From Aegilops tauschii subsp. strangulata (lineage: Eukaryota > Streptophyta > Magnoliopsida > Poales > Poaceae): a stretch of DNA of 64,000 bases. Both the position numbers and the translations under genes were made by a program. The stretch is from NCBI RefSeq assembly GCF_002575655.3, contig NC_053040.3, positions 154,505,148 through 154,569,147 on the forward strand, given 5' to 3'. Positions 47,900 to 58,400 of the stretch are shown one piece after another. The notes under the pieces are model-generated. The model worked only from the letters and a program-made list of their open reading frames with translations. It did not search any database and was not told the DNA's origin. How positions within the stretch are numbered: position 1 is the first letter of the stretch; each line of letters begins with the position of its first letter.

Positions 47900-49823
47900 T
47901 GTTGGGCCTCCAAGTGCAGAGTTTTGTAGGACAGTAGAAATTTTCCCTCAAGTGGATGACCTAAGGTTTATCAATCCGTGAGAGGCGTAGGATGAAGATG
48001 GTCTCTCTCAAATAACCCTGCAACCAAATAATAAAAAGTCTCTTGTGTCCCCAACACACCAAATACAATGGTAATTTGTATAGGTGCACTAGTTCGGCGA
48101 AGAGATGGTGATACAAGTGTAATATGGATAGTAGATATTGATTTTTGTAATAAGAACAATAAAAACAGCAAGGTAGCAATTGATAAAACGGAGCACAAAC
48201 GGTATTGCAATGCTTTAAAATGAGGCCTAGGGTCCGTACTTTCGCTAGTGCAATCTCTCAACAATGCTAATATAATTGGATCATATAACCATCCCTCAAC
48301 GTGCAACGAAGAATCACTCCAAAGTTCCTATCTAGCGGAGAACATAAGAAAAAATCGTTTGTAGGGTACGAAACCACCTCGAAGCTATTCTTTCCGATCG
48401 ATCTATCAAGAGTTCGTACTAAAATAACATCAAATAATTTCAGATTCATAGTACTCAATCCAACACAAAGAACCTCAAAGAGTGCCCCAAGATTTCTACC
48501 GGAGAAACAAAGACAAGAACGTGCATCAACCCCTATGCATAGATTACCCCAATGTCACCTCGGGAATCCGCGAGTTGAGTGCCAAAACATATATCAAGTG
48601 AATCAATATGATACCCCATTGTCACCACGAGTATTCATTTGCAAGACATATATCAAGTGCTCTCAAATCCATAAAAGTATTCAATCTGATAAAACGAAAT
48701 CTCAAAGGGAAAACTCAATTCATCACAACAAGATAGAGAGGGGGAAACACCAAATGATCCGACTATGTTAACAAAGCCCGCGATACATCAAGATTGTGAT
48801 ATCTCAAGAACACGAAAGAGAGAGACTAAACACATAACTACTGGTACAAACCCTCAGCCCCGAGGGTGGACTACTCCCTCCTGTAAGTGCATCTAGTGCC
48901 CCTTAGTGATTTTGGTGTATTGAAGACTTATAGGTTAAGGGACTAATGCGTTTGTGAGTGTACACAGATCTATAAGTCTATGAGGAGTTTGATAATTACA
49001 GAGAAAGTCGACCCCTAAAAATGAAGTTCTTCGACTGAAGACTTTGGATTTCTGAAGACTTTCTGAAGACTTTGAAGGGGAAGAAATTGGTGTGACCTTG
49101 AAGACTTGGTATTCATTTGAGGAATATGAAGCGTGAAGACTTTTGTTTTCGTAGTTTCATTTTCTCTTTCTTCAGTCTGAGTACTTCTGCAAGTAATTCT
49201 TCGCTAAGGAATTTCCTCACCCGCAAATTCCTTAGTGAAGAATTCATAAAAATCGCCTATTCACCCCCCTCTAGTTGATATAACGCACTTTCACCTCCTC
49301 ATCGTGGTGGCCGCCGGGATGATGAAGATGGCCACCGGTGATGATTCCCCCCTTCGACGGAGTGCCGGAACGGGGTCTAGATTGGTTTTCAGTGGCTACA
49401 TAGGCCTGCGGCGGCGGAACTTCTGATCTAGGTTAACCCCGAGGGTTTTTGGAATATTCGGGAATTTATAGGGCGAAGAGGCGATGCGTGAGGCCACCGA
49501 GGTGGGCACAATCCACCTGGGCGCGCCTGGGGTGGGTTGTGCCCCCCTCGGGGGCACCCCCCAAGTGCTGCTCTGGCCCATTGGATGTCTTCTGGTCTAT
49601 AAAAAATCCATAAAAAGTTTCGCAGTGTTTGGACTCCGTTTGATATTGATTTCCTGCGATGTAAAAAACAAGCAAAAAACAGTAACTGGCACTGGGCACT
49701 GGGTCAATAGGTTAGTCCCAAAAAATGTTATAAAGTTGCTATAAAATGATTGTAAAACATCCAAGAATGAAAATATAACATCACAAATACTTCATAAATT
49801 ATAGATACGTTGGAGACGTATCA
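47900..49823 (-). repeat. Sabrina/WHAM-like Gypsy LTR
   Basis: In minus orientation it starts TGATACGTCTCCAACGTATC (49,823) and ends GGAGGCCCAACA (47,900). Its interior resembles what I remember as a very common Triticeae Gypsy LTR. Removing the 412-bp inner insertion leaves about 1.5 kb. Flanks are ACACG left and GTCTC right, so no target duplication and no attached gag or pol: either a solo LTR with lost duplication or a recombined end. The 104 bp between it and Gypsy C (47,796-47,899) are AT-rich and unassigned. Confidence 0.7.
48882..49293 (+). mobile_element. Short Copia-type solo LTR
   Basis: 412 bp from TGTAAGTGCATC to ACGCACTTTCA with TG...CA ends and a perfect 5-bp duplication CCTCC (48,877-48,881 and 49,294-49,298), inside the Sabrina-like LTR. 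From memory the full LTR of this family is over 1 kb, so the middle has probably been lost. A GAAGACTTT motif recurs many times between 49,030 and 49,150. Confidence 0.75.
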
Positions 49824-50274
49824 GTCTCGGATTGAGGGTAACATGAATGAAGCAGACGATATTTATCCAGGTTCGAGCCCTCTTCATGGAGGTAAAACCC
49901 TACGTCTTGCTCTTGTTTATATTGATGAAGATGTATCGAATACATAGTTGATCTACCTCGAGATTGTAATATGTGGTTTAACTCTAGGGCTAGGTGAATG
50001 ATTTTGCGTTGATGTCCCTCCTGCGGGCTAAACCTTCTGGCTTATATACACGCCAGGGAGGATATCTAGGGTTACAAGGTAGGTATCTAGGAGCAAGGCG
50101 GCAGCAAAGATCTTGGAGTATACGTCAAGTCTTTGGTGGAGGTAGTCTCACGCCTCCTGTGTACGGCCTCCTGAATCCATCTTGACCACGGATGAGGGTC
50201 CATCGGCCCAACCCTTAGAGAATGGGCCGACTAGGTTAGGACCCCCCAATCCAGGACACCGACAATATGGATAC
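49824..50274 (-). repeat. Truncated LTR fragment
   Basis: On the minus strand it starts TGTCGGTGTCCTGG (50,274), has a TATA box (GTATATAAGCC, about 50,041-50,051) and ends CCTCAATCCGAGAC at the junction with the Sabrina-like LTR. The remaining ACCGACA of a symmetrical end appears to be missing. About 450 bp; family not identified. Confidence 0.5.
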
Positions 50275-51320
50275 TTGGCCAAGGTAGCATGAGAAAGCAT
50301 TTAAAAGTAGCAAGCAATTACCATGTCTTCTTCATCGCAATCACTAGGGTTCATGCGATCAACATTGGCCAAGCAACTCGCCCATTTTTGGCATTAGGTG
50401 TCGATGGTGGCTCATCGGTGGCGAATAGAATCCCTCGATCGATAGTGGCCACTTGTGTTGCATCCGTCGAATAAATCTTTGACGCGGTTCCAATATGTGG
50501 CCGCGGATTGGTCACTTTCCACGGATGCATCAAGAGAGACTTGCTTCCACGCCGTACAAATCAACACATCTTCGACGTTCGAATAATTTGTGGTTCTTCC
50601 CTTTCACATCATCAATGAAGCCCTCCTCTTTCATGTCAGGATTCTCATCATCAAATCAAGTTGAGTATCATATTCTTGTGATGCATACTGCTGAGAGACA
50701 AAATCTTTGTTCGTGACATTTGTCATGATCAAGACTACAAATGCACATACACACAATCTCACATTCTATTCATATGAAACATGAGAAAATAACAATAAAA
50801 AAGAAGAAATTCTTTTTTTACCTATGCGACATTTCGTCGAGCACGTTGGAGGTGGTGGCCGTGGGCATGGACGGGTCCTCCTAGACGGCCGACGGCGTGA
50901 CTTGTGGTGGTGGGGGAGCAGCCGTGCCATCACCAGGCACACTCGGCGGCAAGTGAGCAGTCGAAGCAGCCGCGACCGCCTTGGTCTTATTCGGTCGGGA
51001 TGAAGCCGCAGCGGGGTTGCGAGGCGGCCGCTGTCGGGCCGCCCCCACGAGGTTTGGCCACGGTCGCCTTCTTCGCCGGTGGCGCACCCATTCCAACGGC
51101 GACCACGGGACGGTGGGAGCAAATCCTGCGCGGCGAGTTGGGGGAGGCATAGCGGCGGTGGCGGAGTTGAAAAAGGTGGGAGACACGATGGCGGCCATGG
51201 CGAGGTGCGTAAGACCGGTGGCGGCCGCGGGGTTGGGGGAGTCGACCATGCGGTCTGGTGATGGCTGGTGGGCTGCGGGAGGCGGGAGGGCGGGCGTGCG
51301 ACAGGAAATTTCCGCATGGC
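50275..51320 (-). pseudogene. PIF/Harbinger ORF1-like (SANT/NAM-associated) gene remnant
   Basis: The first exon (about 51,320-50,820) encodes Ala/Pro-rich sequence with PPAKKATVAKPRGGGP in one frame and EDPSMPTATTSNVLDEMSHR in another, after a UAG. It ends at a good donor (ATAG|GTAAAA). A possible second exon (about 50,742-50,275) has an acceptor TTTGTAG and, in shifting frames, NYSNVEDVLICTAWKQVSLD and a following AATYWNRVKDLFDG. This matches the N-terminal and Myb/trihelix-like part of a large Triticeae family often annotated as NAM-associated or glutathione-S-transferase-T3-like and tied to PIF/Harbinger transposons. Stops and frame changes make it a pseudogene. No DDE transposase is nearby. 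Confidence 0.55.
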
Positions 51321-51587
51321 AGTTGGGGGTTCGCGCGACGCGTGGCTGTTTTACTTTTACTCACGCGGTGGCTGGTGATGTATATTTGCATCGCTTGGTG
51401 ATTATTTTACATCTAAAGAGTAAAACCTGAGATTTTTTTTTTGCATCTACATCATGTGTTGGAGGGACGTTGTTAGGCCTTGGTGATGCATATTTCGGTT
51501 ATTTTTACATGGGTGTCATAAATAAAAATAAATAATGTCGACAACAAATTCAACCATGGGTGTCATAAAAATCTACAAATCTTCTTA

Positions 51588-51858
51588 GACTGGTCATAGT
51601 GGGGAGTAACTTAGACTAGTAACATGCATATGTTACTAGTCCATGTTACTATCTCTATAGTGCATACTATCATACATTAGTATCATAGGTGATCTCATTT
51701 ATTGCCATGCATGACACATAGTAGCATCATATTTATTATGTTACGATATCTATCTATGTTACTATAACCATCTCTCTTCTTTAATTACCTGCCACATAAG
51801 CATGTTTACGAGTCCCAAGTGCATGATACTACTTATGTTATCCCCACTATGACCAGCC
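51588..51858. mobile_element. Tourist-like MITE (PIF/Harbinger)
   Basis: 271 bp with terminal inverted repeats GACTGGTCATAGTGGGGA and GGCTGGTCATAGTGGGGA and a 3-bp duplication TTA (51,585-51,587 and 51,859-51,861). Non-coding. The TTA target and the size fit Tourist-type MITEs. Confidence 0.8.
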
Positions 51859-51863
51859 TTATA

Positions 51864-52148
51864 GGAACCGGCTCCTCTACTGTGCAGCGGGCACGGCAGA
51901 GATGCTACAGTACCCCGAGACAGCGTAAATACAGAAGGCACGGCAGGGTGACTGTAGCCCAAATTACTGTTTGCACACTGTAGCAGAAATGTACTCTTTC
52001 GGTTCGGTTCTGTAGCATTCGCACTGTTTGCGCACTGTACCAAATAGATCTGAGCCATTTATACTGCATCTAACAGCTGATAGACGCCCAAAGGCAGGGT
52101 ACTGTAGCGTCCCTGCCGTGCTCCCTGCACGGTAGAGGAGCCGGTTCC
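51864..52148. mobile_element. Mutator-like MITE
   Basis: 285 bp with terminal inverted repeats GGAACCGGCTCCTCTAC-GTG, nearly perfect over the first 24 bases, and a perfect 9-bp duplication AGCCTTATA (51,855-51,863 and 52,149-52,157). A 9-bp duplication is the hallmark of Mutator-type elements. The copy of the target on the left overlaps the last four bases and the TTA of the Tourist-like MITE, so it inserted afterwards. Confidence 0.8.
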
Positions 52149-52157
52149 AGCCTTATA

Positions 52158-52439
52158 ACCATGGGTGTCATAAAAATACCAAATCCAAGATCGATCGTAC
52201 TTCAAAACTTCCGTTAAGGACAGTAGCAGATCGAACTGTGTTATAAGATCCATGCCCGAAATTAGAAAATCCCGCAATTTACCCACAGGAAAAAAATGGG
52301 GAAAAAAAGGCGCATCATGGAGGCACAGGCACCGAACCATTTCAGCGTCTCCACGGTCGCATCGCACTCCCACGGCCTCGCTCTCGCAAATCTCTCAGAT
52401 CTCCTCCTCTTTCCTCCCTCCCCCGCTTCTGTCGCGGCC
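52158..52439 (+). promoter_or_regulatory. Upstream region and 5' leader of the TBCC-domain gene
   Basis: Only about 280 bp separate the Mutator-like MITE from the chosen start codon. I see no strong TATA box; TTATAAG (52,239-52,245) is the closest. In-frame ATGs at 52,296 and 52,317 lie upstream of 52,440 with no stop between, so the leader could encode 41 or 48 extra residues. The sequence ACCATGGGTGTCATAAAAAT at 52,159 also occurs before the MITE pair at about 51,553. Confidence 0.45.
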
Positions 52440-55400
52440 ATGGTTGACGAGCCCCTCGACCCGCCGCAGCCGACGCCGGCGGCGGCGGCGCCTCCCGCGC
52501 CGCTCCTCCGCCCGCGGCGCGAGGCGTTCGAGCACGGCCTCCTGCCCATCCCCAAGCTCATCTTCCCGGAGGGCACGCTGGCGCAGACCCTCTCCCAGCT
52601 TAAGGAGAAGCTCGCGCCCGCGGCCGCCGCCGCGGGAGACGGGCGCGTGGGCGCCGCGGCCCTCGCGGAGGCGCTGCAGATCCCGCCCGACCAGGCGGCG
52701 CTTGCGATCGGCATACTCGCGGCGGTCCTCCCCGCGGAGGACCCGACGCTAGACGCCGGCGGGGGTGGTGCTGGCGCCGACCTCCGCGACGTTCTGCTCT
52801 TCCTCTACATCCAGTCGTACAAGCGCCTCGTGCCGCGCCCGCACAAGGACTCGCCCGCCGTCGCCGACGTCTGGCCATCCACCTCAGCGTTCGACGGCTA
52901 CCTGTCCGCTCTCTCTCCGATCCAGGTCAGGACGCGGTTCCGTTGGTTCGAATGCTCCCGTTAGAATTTTGCTGCTCGCATAGAAGTATATAGAACAACG
53001 TAGATGGGAGCTGAAAGGATTAAACCACTTGACGTTTACCAATTGCCATCCGCTTGGAAACTACATCCTATATTATCAACAATGGAACTGGGACATTGAA
53101 TCAAGCAACGAAACAATTGTGTGTTGCCTTTTGCGTGGATGGATTATTGATTGCACAGAAGTCGTGCTATTCTGGACAAACATGCATTGCTAAGTCCAGT
53201 GGTGCATATCGCTGCCATGGGAAACCTAGTATTAAATTTACTTCTAGATGAGCTGCCATATTGCCTACTATCATCCTGTATTCATATAAAACTAGTGTGA
53301 CTTGCCAAAGCATGCCAAATGTTTTCTAGAGGAAACTGGTGACACGTTTCATCAGACATTTCTTTCATCACCTTCAGTGCTCCAGCAATTGTATCCTTGA
53401 ACTTTCTACTGCGCTAGTTAACTGTCAACATATTAATGGGGACTTGGAACTCATGTCCCAAACATCTCCGCACAGGCTCTGCTTAGAATAAGAGGTATCT
53501 TGCAGTGATATTCATCTAAGCTTGTGTCCATAATCCCATCTTGGAATGCGTTGAGAGCCGCCTGCACTTTTTTTTCCTATATAAATCTGTCATTTGGGGG
53601 TTTCTTATCTGTTCCAGTTCCATATTTTGTATTTTTGTAGCAACCATGGCTTATGTTACATGTTTTCTTGTATAATAGACGTTCTTTTTGAGTTAATCGT
53701 TATCGTTTGAAAGGGTGCCAATTGCCCTTAGCCCATATCAGTCGTACCATATCGGCACCCTTGTAATTTCTTTTCTTTTGCAAATACAACTAGTTAGCTT
53801 ATCTTTTCTTTTGACATCATCCTCACTTAGTGCTTCGTATGTCTATTGTTTGGCAGCTTGTACGCAGTAATAGCCGTCGCTTTATACCTTCTCAAGCAGA
53901 TGAAGAAATTCACCAGTTATCTTATCTGCAAAAGCATATGGCTAATATTCTCACTCTATTGGCTGATTCTGTTGAGGGGGAGGGGGATGATTCTCTGGTA
54001 TGTCATCTTCTCTTTAAGTTACTCAAATTGTTACTATTCATTATATATTGATCATTCTTCATTCTCCACCTTATTTTTCTAGGTGAGTGAAATATTACTT
54101 GGCCTCCGTTTGCTGTTGTTGAACTGTGCCGTATTGTGTTGATTGTATAATCTGCTATAGAAGATTTAGCCACAAAGCTAGGCAAAATCGGGCCAAACAA
54201 ACACTAAAATAGGCAAAATGGGTTTTGCAAACGAGATTATCATTTGACTGTAGATCCACAATGCCAAATACAGCCTTACAGTTCTTACCTCCAATCCTCC
54301 ATGTAGGTTATGAAGTCTGTTAGGGTGTGTTTAGTTGTAGAACCAAGTGGAATGGAATGGAACGGTTCCATTCCATTGGAACGGAATGGTTCCGTCTTAG
54401 TGTTCAGTAGAGCTAATGAGATGGAACGGAATGGTTCCGTCTCAGCGTTTGGTTAGAGGAATAGTTTAAGAACATGTCACGAAGAATTATTTTCTCCAAG
54501 TGCTAGTATGGTGATTAAATACGTATCAACTAGTACTGGTACTGAGCATCAACAGCAGCGCATCAACTAGTAACATCAAGCAGGGTGGAAGGGAAATAGA
54601 TTTCTTCCGTCGCCAACCAGGTGAAGATTGCTGCTCTCGCCGTCAAATTCAGAAGTATCAAGTAGTATGAAGATTGCTGCTCACGGAAATCAATTCGAAT
54701 GTATCAACTAGTATCAAGGTAGGTGCTCCCGGAAATCAATCTGAAGTCAGGCAAATCGCTCCAACCGAGCGGTGTCAGGCACCAATAGCGGCGAGGCGCT
54801 GTTGTCCTGCTCGTGCTCTGCTTCGCTCGTTGTGGCGACAGGCACCAACAGCAGCGACGACAGGAACAAGGCGCGGGAAAAGAAGACCCACGAGTCCGTC
54901 GGGACGACGCGGCGGCCACCGACGACGACAGGAACAGGCAACCGCGTCCTGCTCTCTGTTTATGTTGCTCCGCTGGCTACTAGCCTGCTGCCTGCTGCTA
55001 GATCGCCTCCAAGCTGTTGCTGCACGCCATGGGAGAGGATAGACGACTGGGACGCGAGGTACTGAGGTACAGCCGGCGCCGGAGAGCGAGAGAGGTGTTT
55101 TGGGCGGCGGCGGCGGCTCAGATAGAGAGAGGGAGAGGTGCGGGAGGGACGCGGCGCTGAGGGGGAGAGGCACGCGAGAGAGGTGGTTCCGCGTGGTCCG
55201 CTCCTTTTCGAGGAACGCCTCGGTTCGGCATAATCAGCGAATATGCTGTTTCATGGAACTAGTGGGTTCCGATTCCTTCGACTAACTAAACACGGGAACG
55301 GGTCCTAGGGATGGAACCGACCCATTACATTCCATCCGATGACAGAAACCAAACACACCCTTAGGTGTTAACTATAACCAGAGGCTAGAACCATCCGTGG

Positions 55401-58400
55401 ATAACATGTCTACAATAAATGTATCAAGCAATCGAAACAAAAGATCAAGGGTAGAACAACCCACTGACATATACGTCTGCAGACACAAATTGTATAAAAC
55501 ACATAAAGCAAAAGGTCAATGGTAGCACACAGTTGATTCAGTTAAATATATATTACTTAAGTGAGTTCTTGTCTTCATGTGCAACTGAGAATAGATCTAT
55601 TTTCTTCTCACATCTGAGGACATATTGTGAAGGTAATTCTTTGTTGGAACTTGACAAAGGGGCTTAGTTTCGACTACAAATAATCGGCTAGCTAGTGTTC
55701 TTTTCAATGGAGGAAATATGAAAGACGATCTTGATGTTATGCTGCTAAAATCTGATGATATGGTAACTGTATTATGCCATCTTTTGTGCAGGTACTAACA
55801 ATGGAGACTTTTGAGCACCTTGGATTTCTAGTGCATTTTTCGGAAGGAACATCCCTAAGCCAGGCAGCCACATTTTTTGCAAATTCTGATCCAGACATGC
55901 CGGCTGCTCCAGTATCTGCTGCTCAGGTCCATGATTGGATTTTGCAGAATATTGTTTCTTCATTGGAGTTTTATACTGAGAAATCTACAGCAAAGGAAGG
56001 GAGCCAGCAGATAGCGTCTGATCTTGATGTTACCATGGCAGATGCCAATACAAGTCATCCAAGGAACAGCACACCTACTGTTGCCAATCCCGCATTCCAT
56101 AGAAATTCTACATTTGTGGAGGGTTTCTCCAAAACTTCTGTTGTCAAGCATGCATCTGATGTCAAAGGAAATTCAGTGAAGGTATAAATCGTAGTTATTT
56201 TAGTATTAGTACCAGAATGCTTTGTTTAATACTCCTTCCAAGATACTTATTTTGGGACGGAGGGAGTAACAGGTAGCCCACTTGGATGTTTGAAAGGAAT
56301 GAAGAGATTTAACACGTTTAATCCCAACATGTTCGCATTGTCCCACCCCAGATGCAATGTAGTGTTGATCAAGAAATTTTGTATGTGTCTAGTGTCATAA
56401 GTGATTGCATGGTTGAATTTTCTCCTGGGGCCACTGTAACCATAGTCAAGAATCTTTTGATCACTGGATTTGCAGTGAAGCATTGCTTTCTCTTAGAAGG
56501 AAAGAAGTACTATGTAGCCAGGTCTGTATTATTAACGGAATAATCATGCAAAGTTGCATTACTTGGGTCAGGATATATATACAAGGTTAAAGCAGACGAG
56601 AAATATGCAGGCCGTTGATCTGATCTGGAAAGAACCAATATAAAATCTCCTGTTGTGCTGGACACTTTGGAACACCCTCTATCCTCTCTAATTGTCAGTG
56701 TTGAAATATGTTTTGTGTAAATTATCAGCATTGTTTAACACGTACTGCAAACTGTATGTGTAGGTTTTGAACTGCCATGATTCCGTTATTTATATATTAG
56801 CACCGGTGAAGTATGCTACTGTGTATGGATGTTCTGATACTACCGTTGTTCTTGGTGCTGTCGGCAAGGTATGCATGCATGGCATTTGGTCATTCCTCAC
56901 CCCCTCTGTTAATGTGTATTCAATTTGCTTTGAGGCAATTTGTGTCTTGGTAGAGCTAAATAGCATAATATCTGCTTCAGTATACACTGTGTTCTGTGCA
57001 TGCAAATAACCATTAGCCACATGCAACACATATGGATTATGGACTTGAAATACTTGTATGATCAATCTTAGTTCCTATGTTCTCCCTACTAATCTTGACT
57101 CGTCTTGTTCTTGTTTGACATGAACCTCATAGTGGCTCTCCTTCTAACGATAGCATCACACAGGCAGTTGGCGTGATGCCAATGATGGTGGTATGATACT
57201 GTTCGTCACATGAAGAGTTCATGTGATTCCACCAACAGTGACGTGATTTGTCCAAAGAAGAGTCGGTGTGCGATGTCAATGCCAAACGTGAACCGACTTG
57301 TCAAGATTAGGGGGAGAATGTTGGAGCTAGTATTATCTGTTTAAATATTTTGAGTCCTTGCATGCTACATATGACTAATCGTTAGCTCCATGCATAGAAG
57401 CTAGCGTGTCTTGGACTGTGTAATTAGAACTAATTCCACAGGTGTTTGTGCTGCATGTGGTCTAGTGTGGATGTATCTAGACGTATTTAAGTTCTAGATA
57501 CATCCATTTTTATCCATTTCTCTCCGTCCCAAAATTCTTGTCTTAGTTTTGTCTAAATACGGATGTATCTAGTTACGTTTTAGTGTTAGATACATCCGTA
57601 TCTAGACAAATCTAAGACAAGAATTTTGGGACGGAGGGAGTATTATATATGATATGTTTGGATGCAACAACGAAACATAACAGCCTACGACCTACATGTT
57701 ACGTGTCTGTATTTTCAGTCACTGGTGGACAGTAGCCACCTGGATTCTGCTTTTGCAGCATTGCAGAAAATTCACTTGTTTGTTTTGGAATTGGGGAACC
57801 GTTTTTCATTTTGTCTAATGATCGAGTCAACCCTATCACTGAGAGGATAGATGAATATTCATTATTTTTGGCTTTTCGTCCCCATGGAAAAAAAACTAGA
57901 TGGTGAGAATAATGGCAATAGAGGGGTGGTTCATATTGTTGTGGACCATTGCTGGAAAATTCTTATGACACGGATAAAAATTTCAAGAAGTTATTTGAGT
58001 TGATATGCTGTATAAGTAGCAAAGAGGAAAAATGGGAAATATGATCGCAGATGGATAATTGGTGTCTTGTTGGTCATTCGATTTTTGCTATTTTTGCCTC
58101 AACTCTGCCAATTACATTTCAAGAATATAATGTTTCGTGTTGTCAGGTTATAAAGGTGGAGCATTGTGAAAGAGTGCATATTATTGCAGCTGCAAAACGA
58201 ATCTGTATTGCCAACTGTCGTGAGTGCATCTTCTACTTGGGAGTAAATCACCAGCCTCTTATCGTGGGGGACAACCATAAATTACATGTGAGGTTCTGCT
58301 ACTCTTTCTGTTCTAAACTGTTAGTCAGGACTAGCTGCTGCGTAGCAATTAAGTGGCGTATGATGAACAGTTGTAAATTATTAACAATTCATTGACATGT

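Noticed and set aside
52262..52878. Minus-strand and alternative plus-strand frames over exon 1 of the TBCC-domain gene
   Set aside because: Exon 1 is very GC-rich; only the frame ending in the conserved DVWPSTSAFDGYLSALSP segment matches a family.
54775..55173. Frames of over 100 codons inside the intron-2 element
   Set aside because: Low-complexity Ser/Pro/Arg-rich products on both strands; no transposase motifs.
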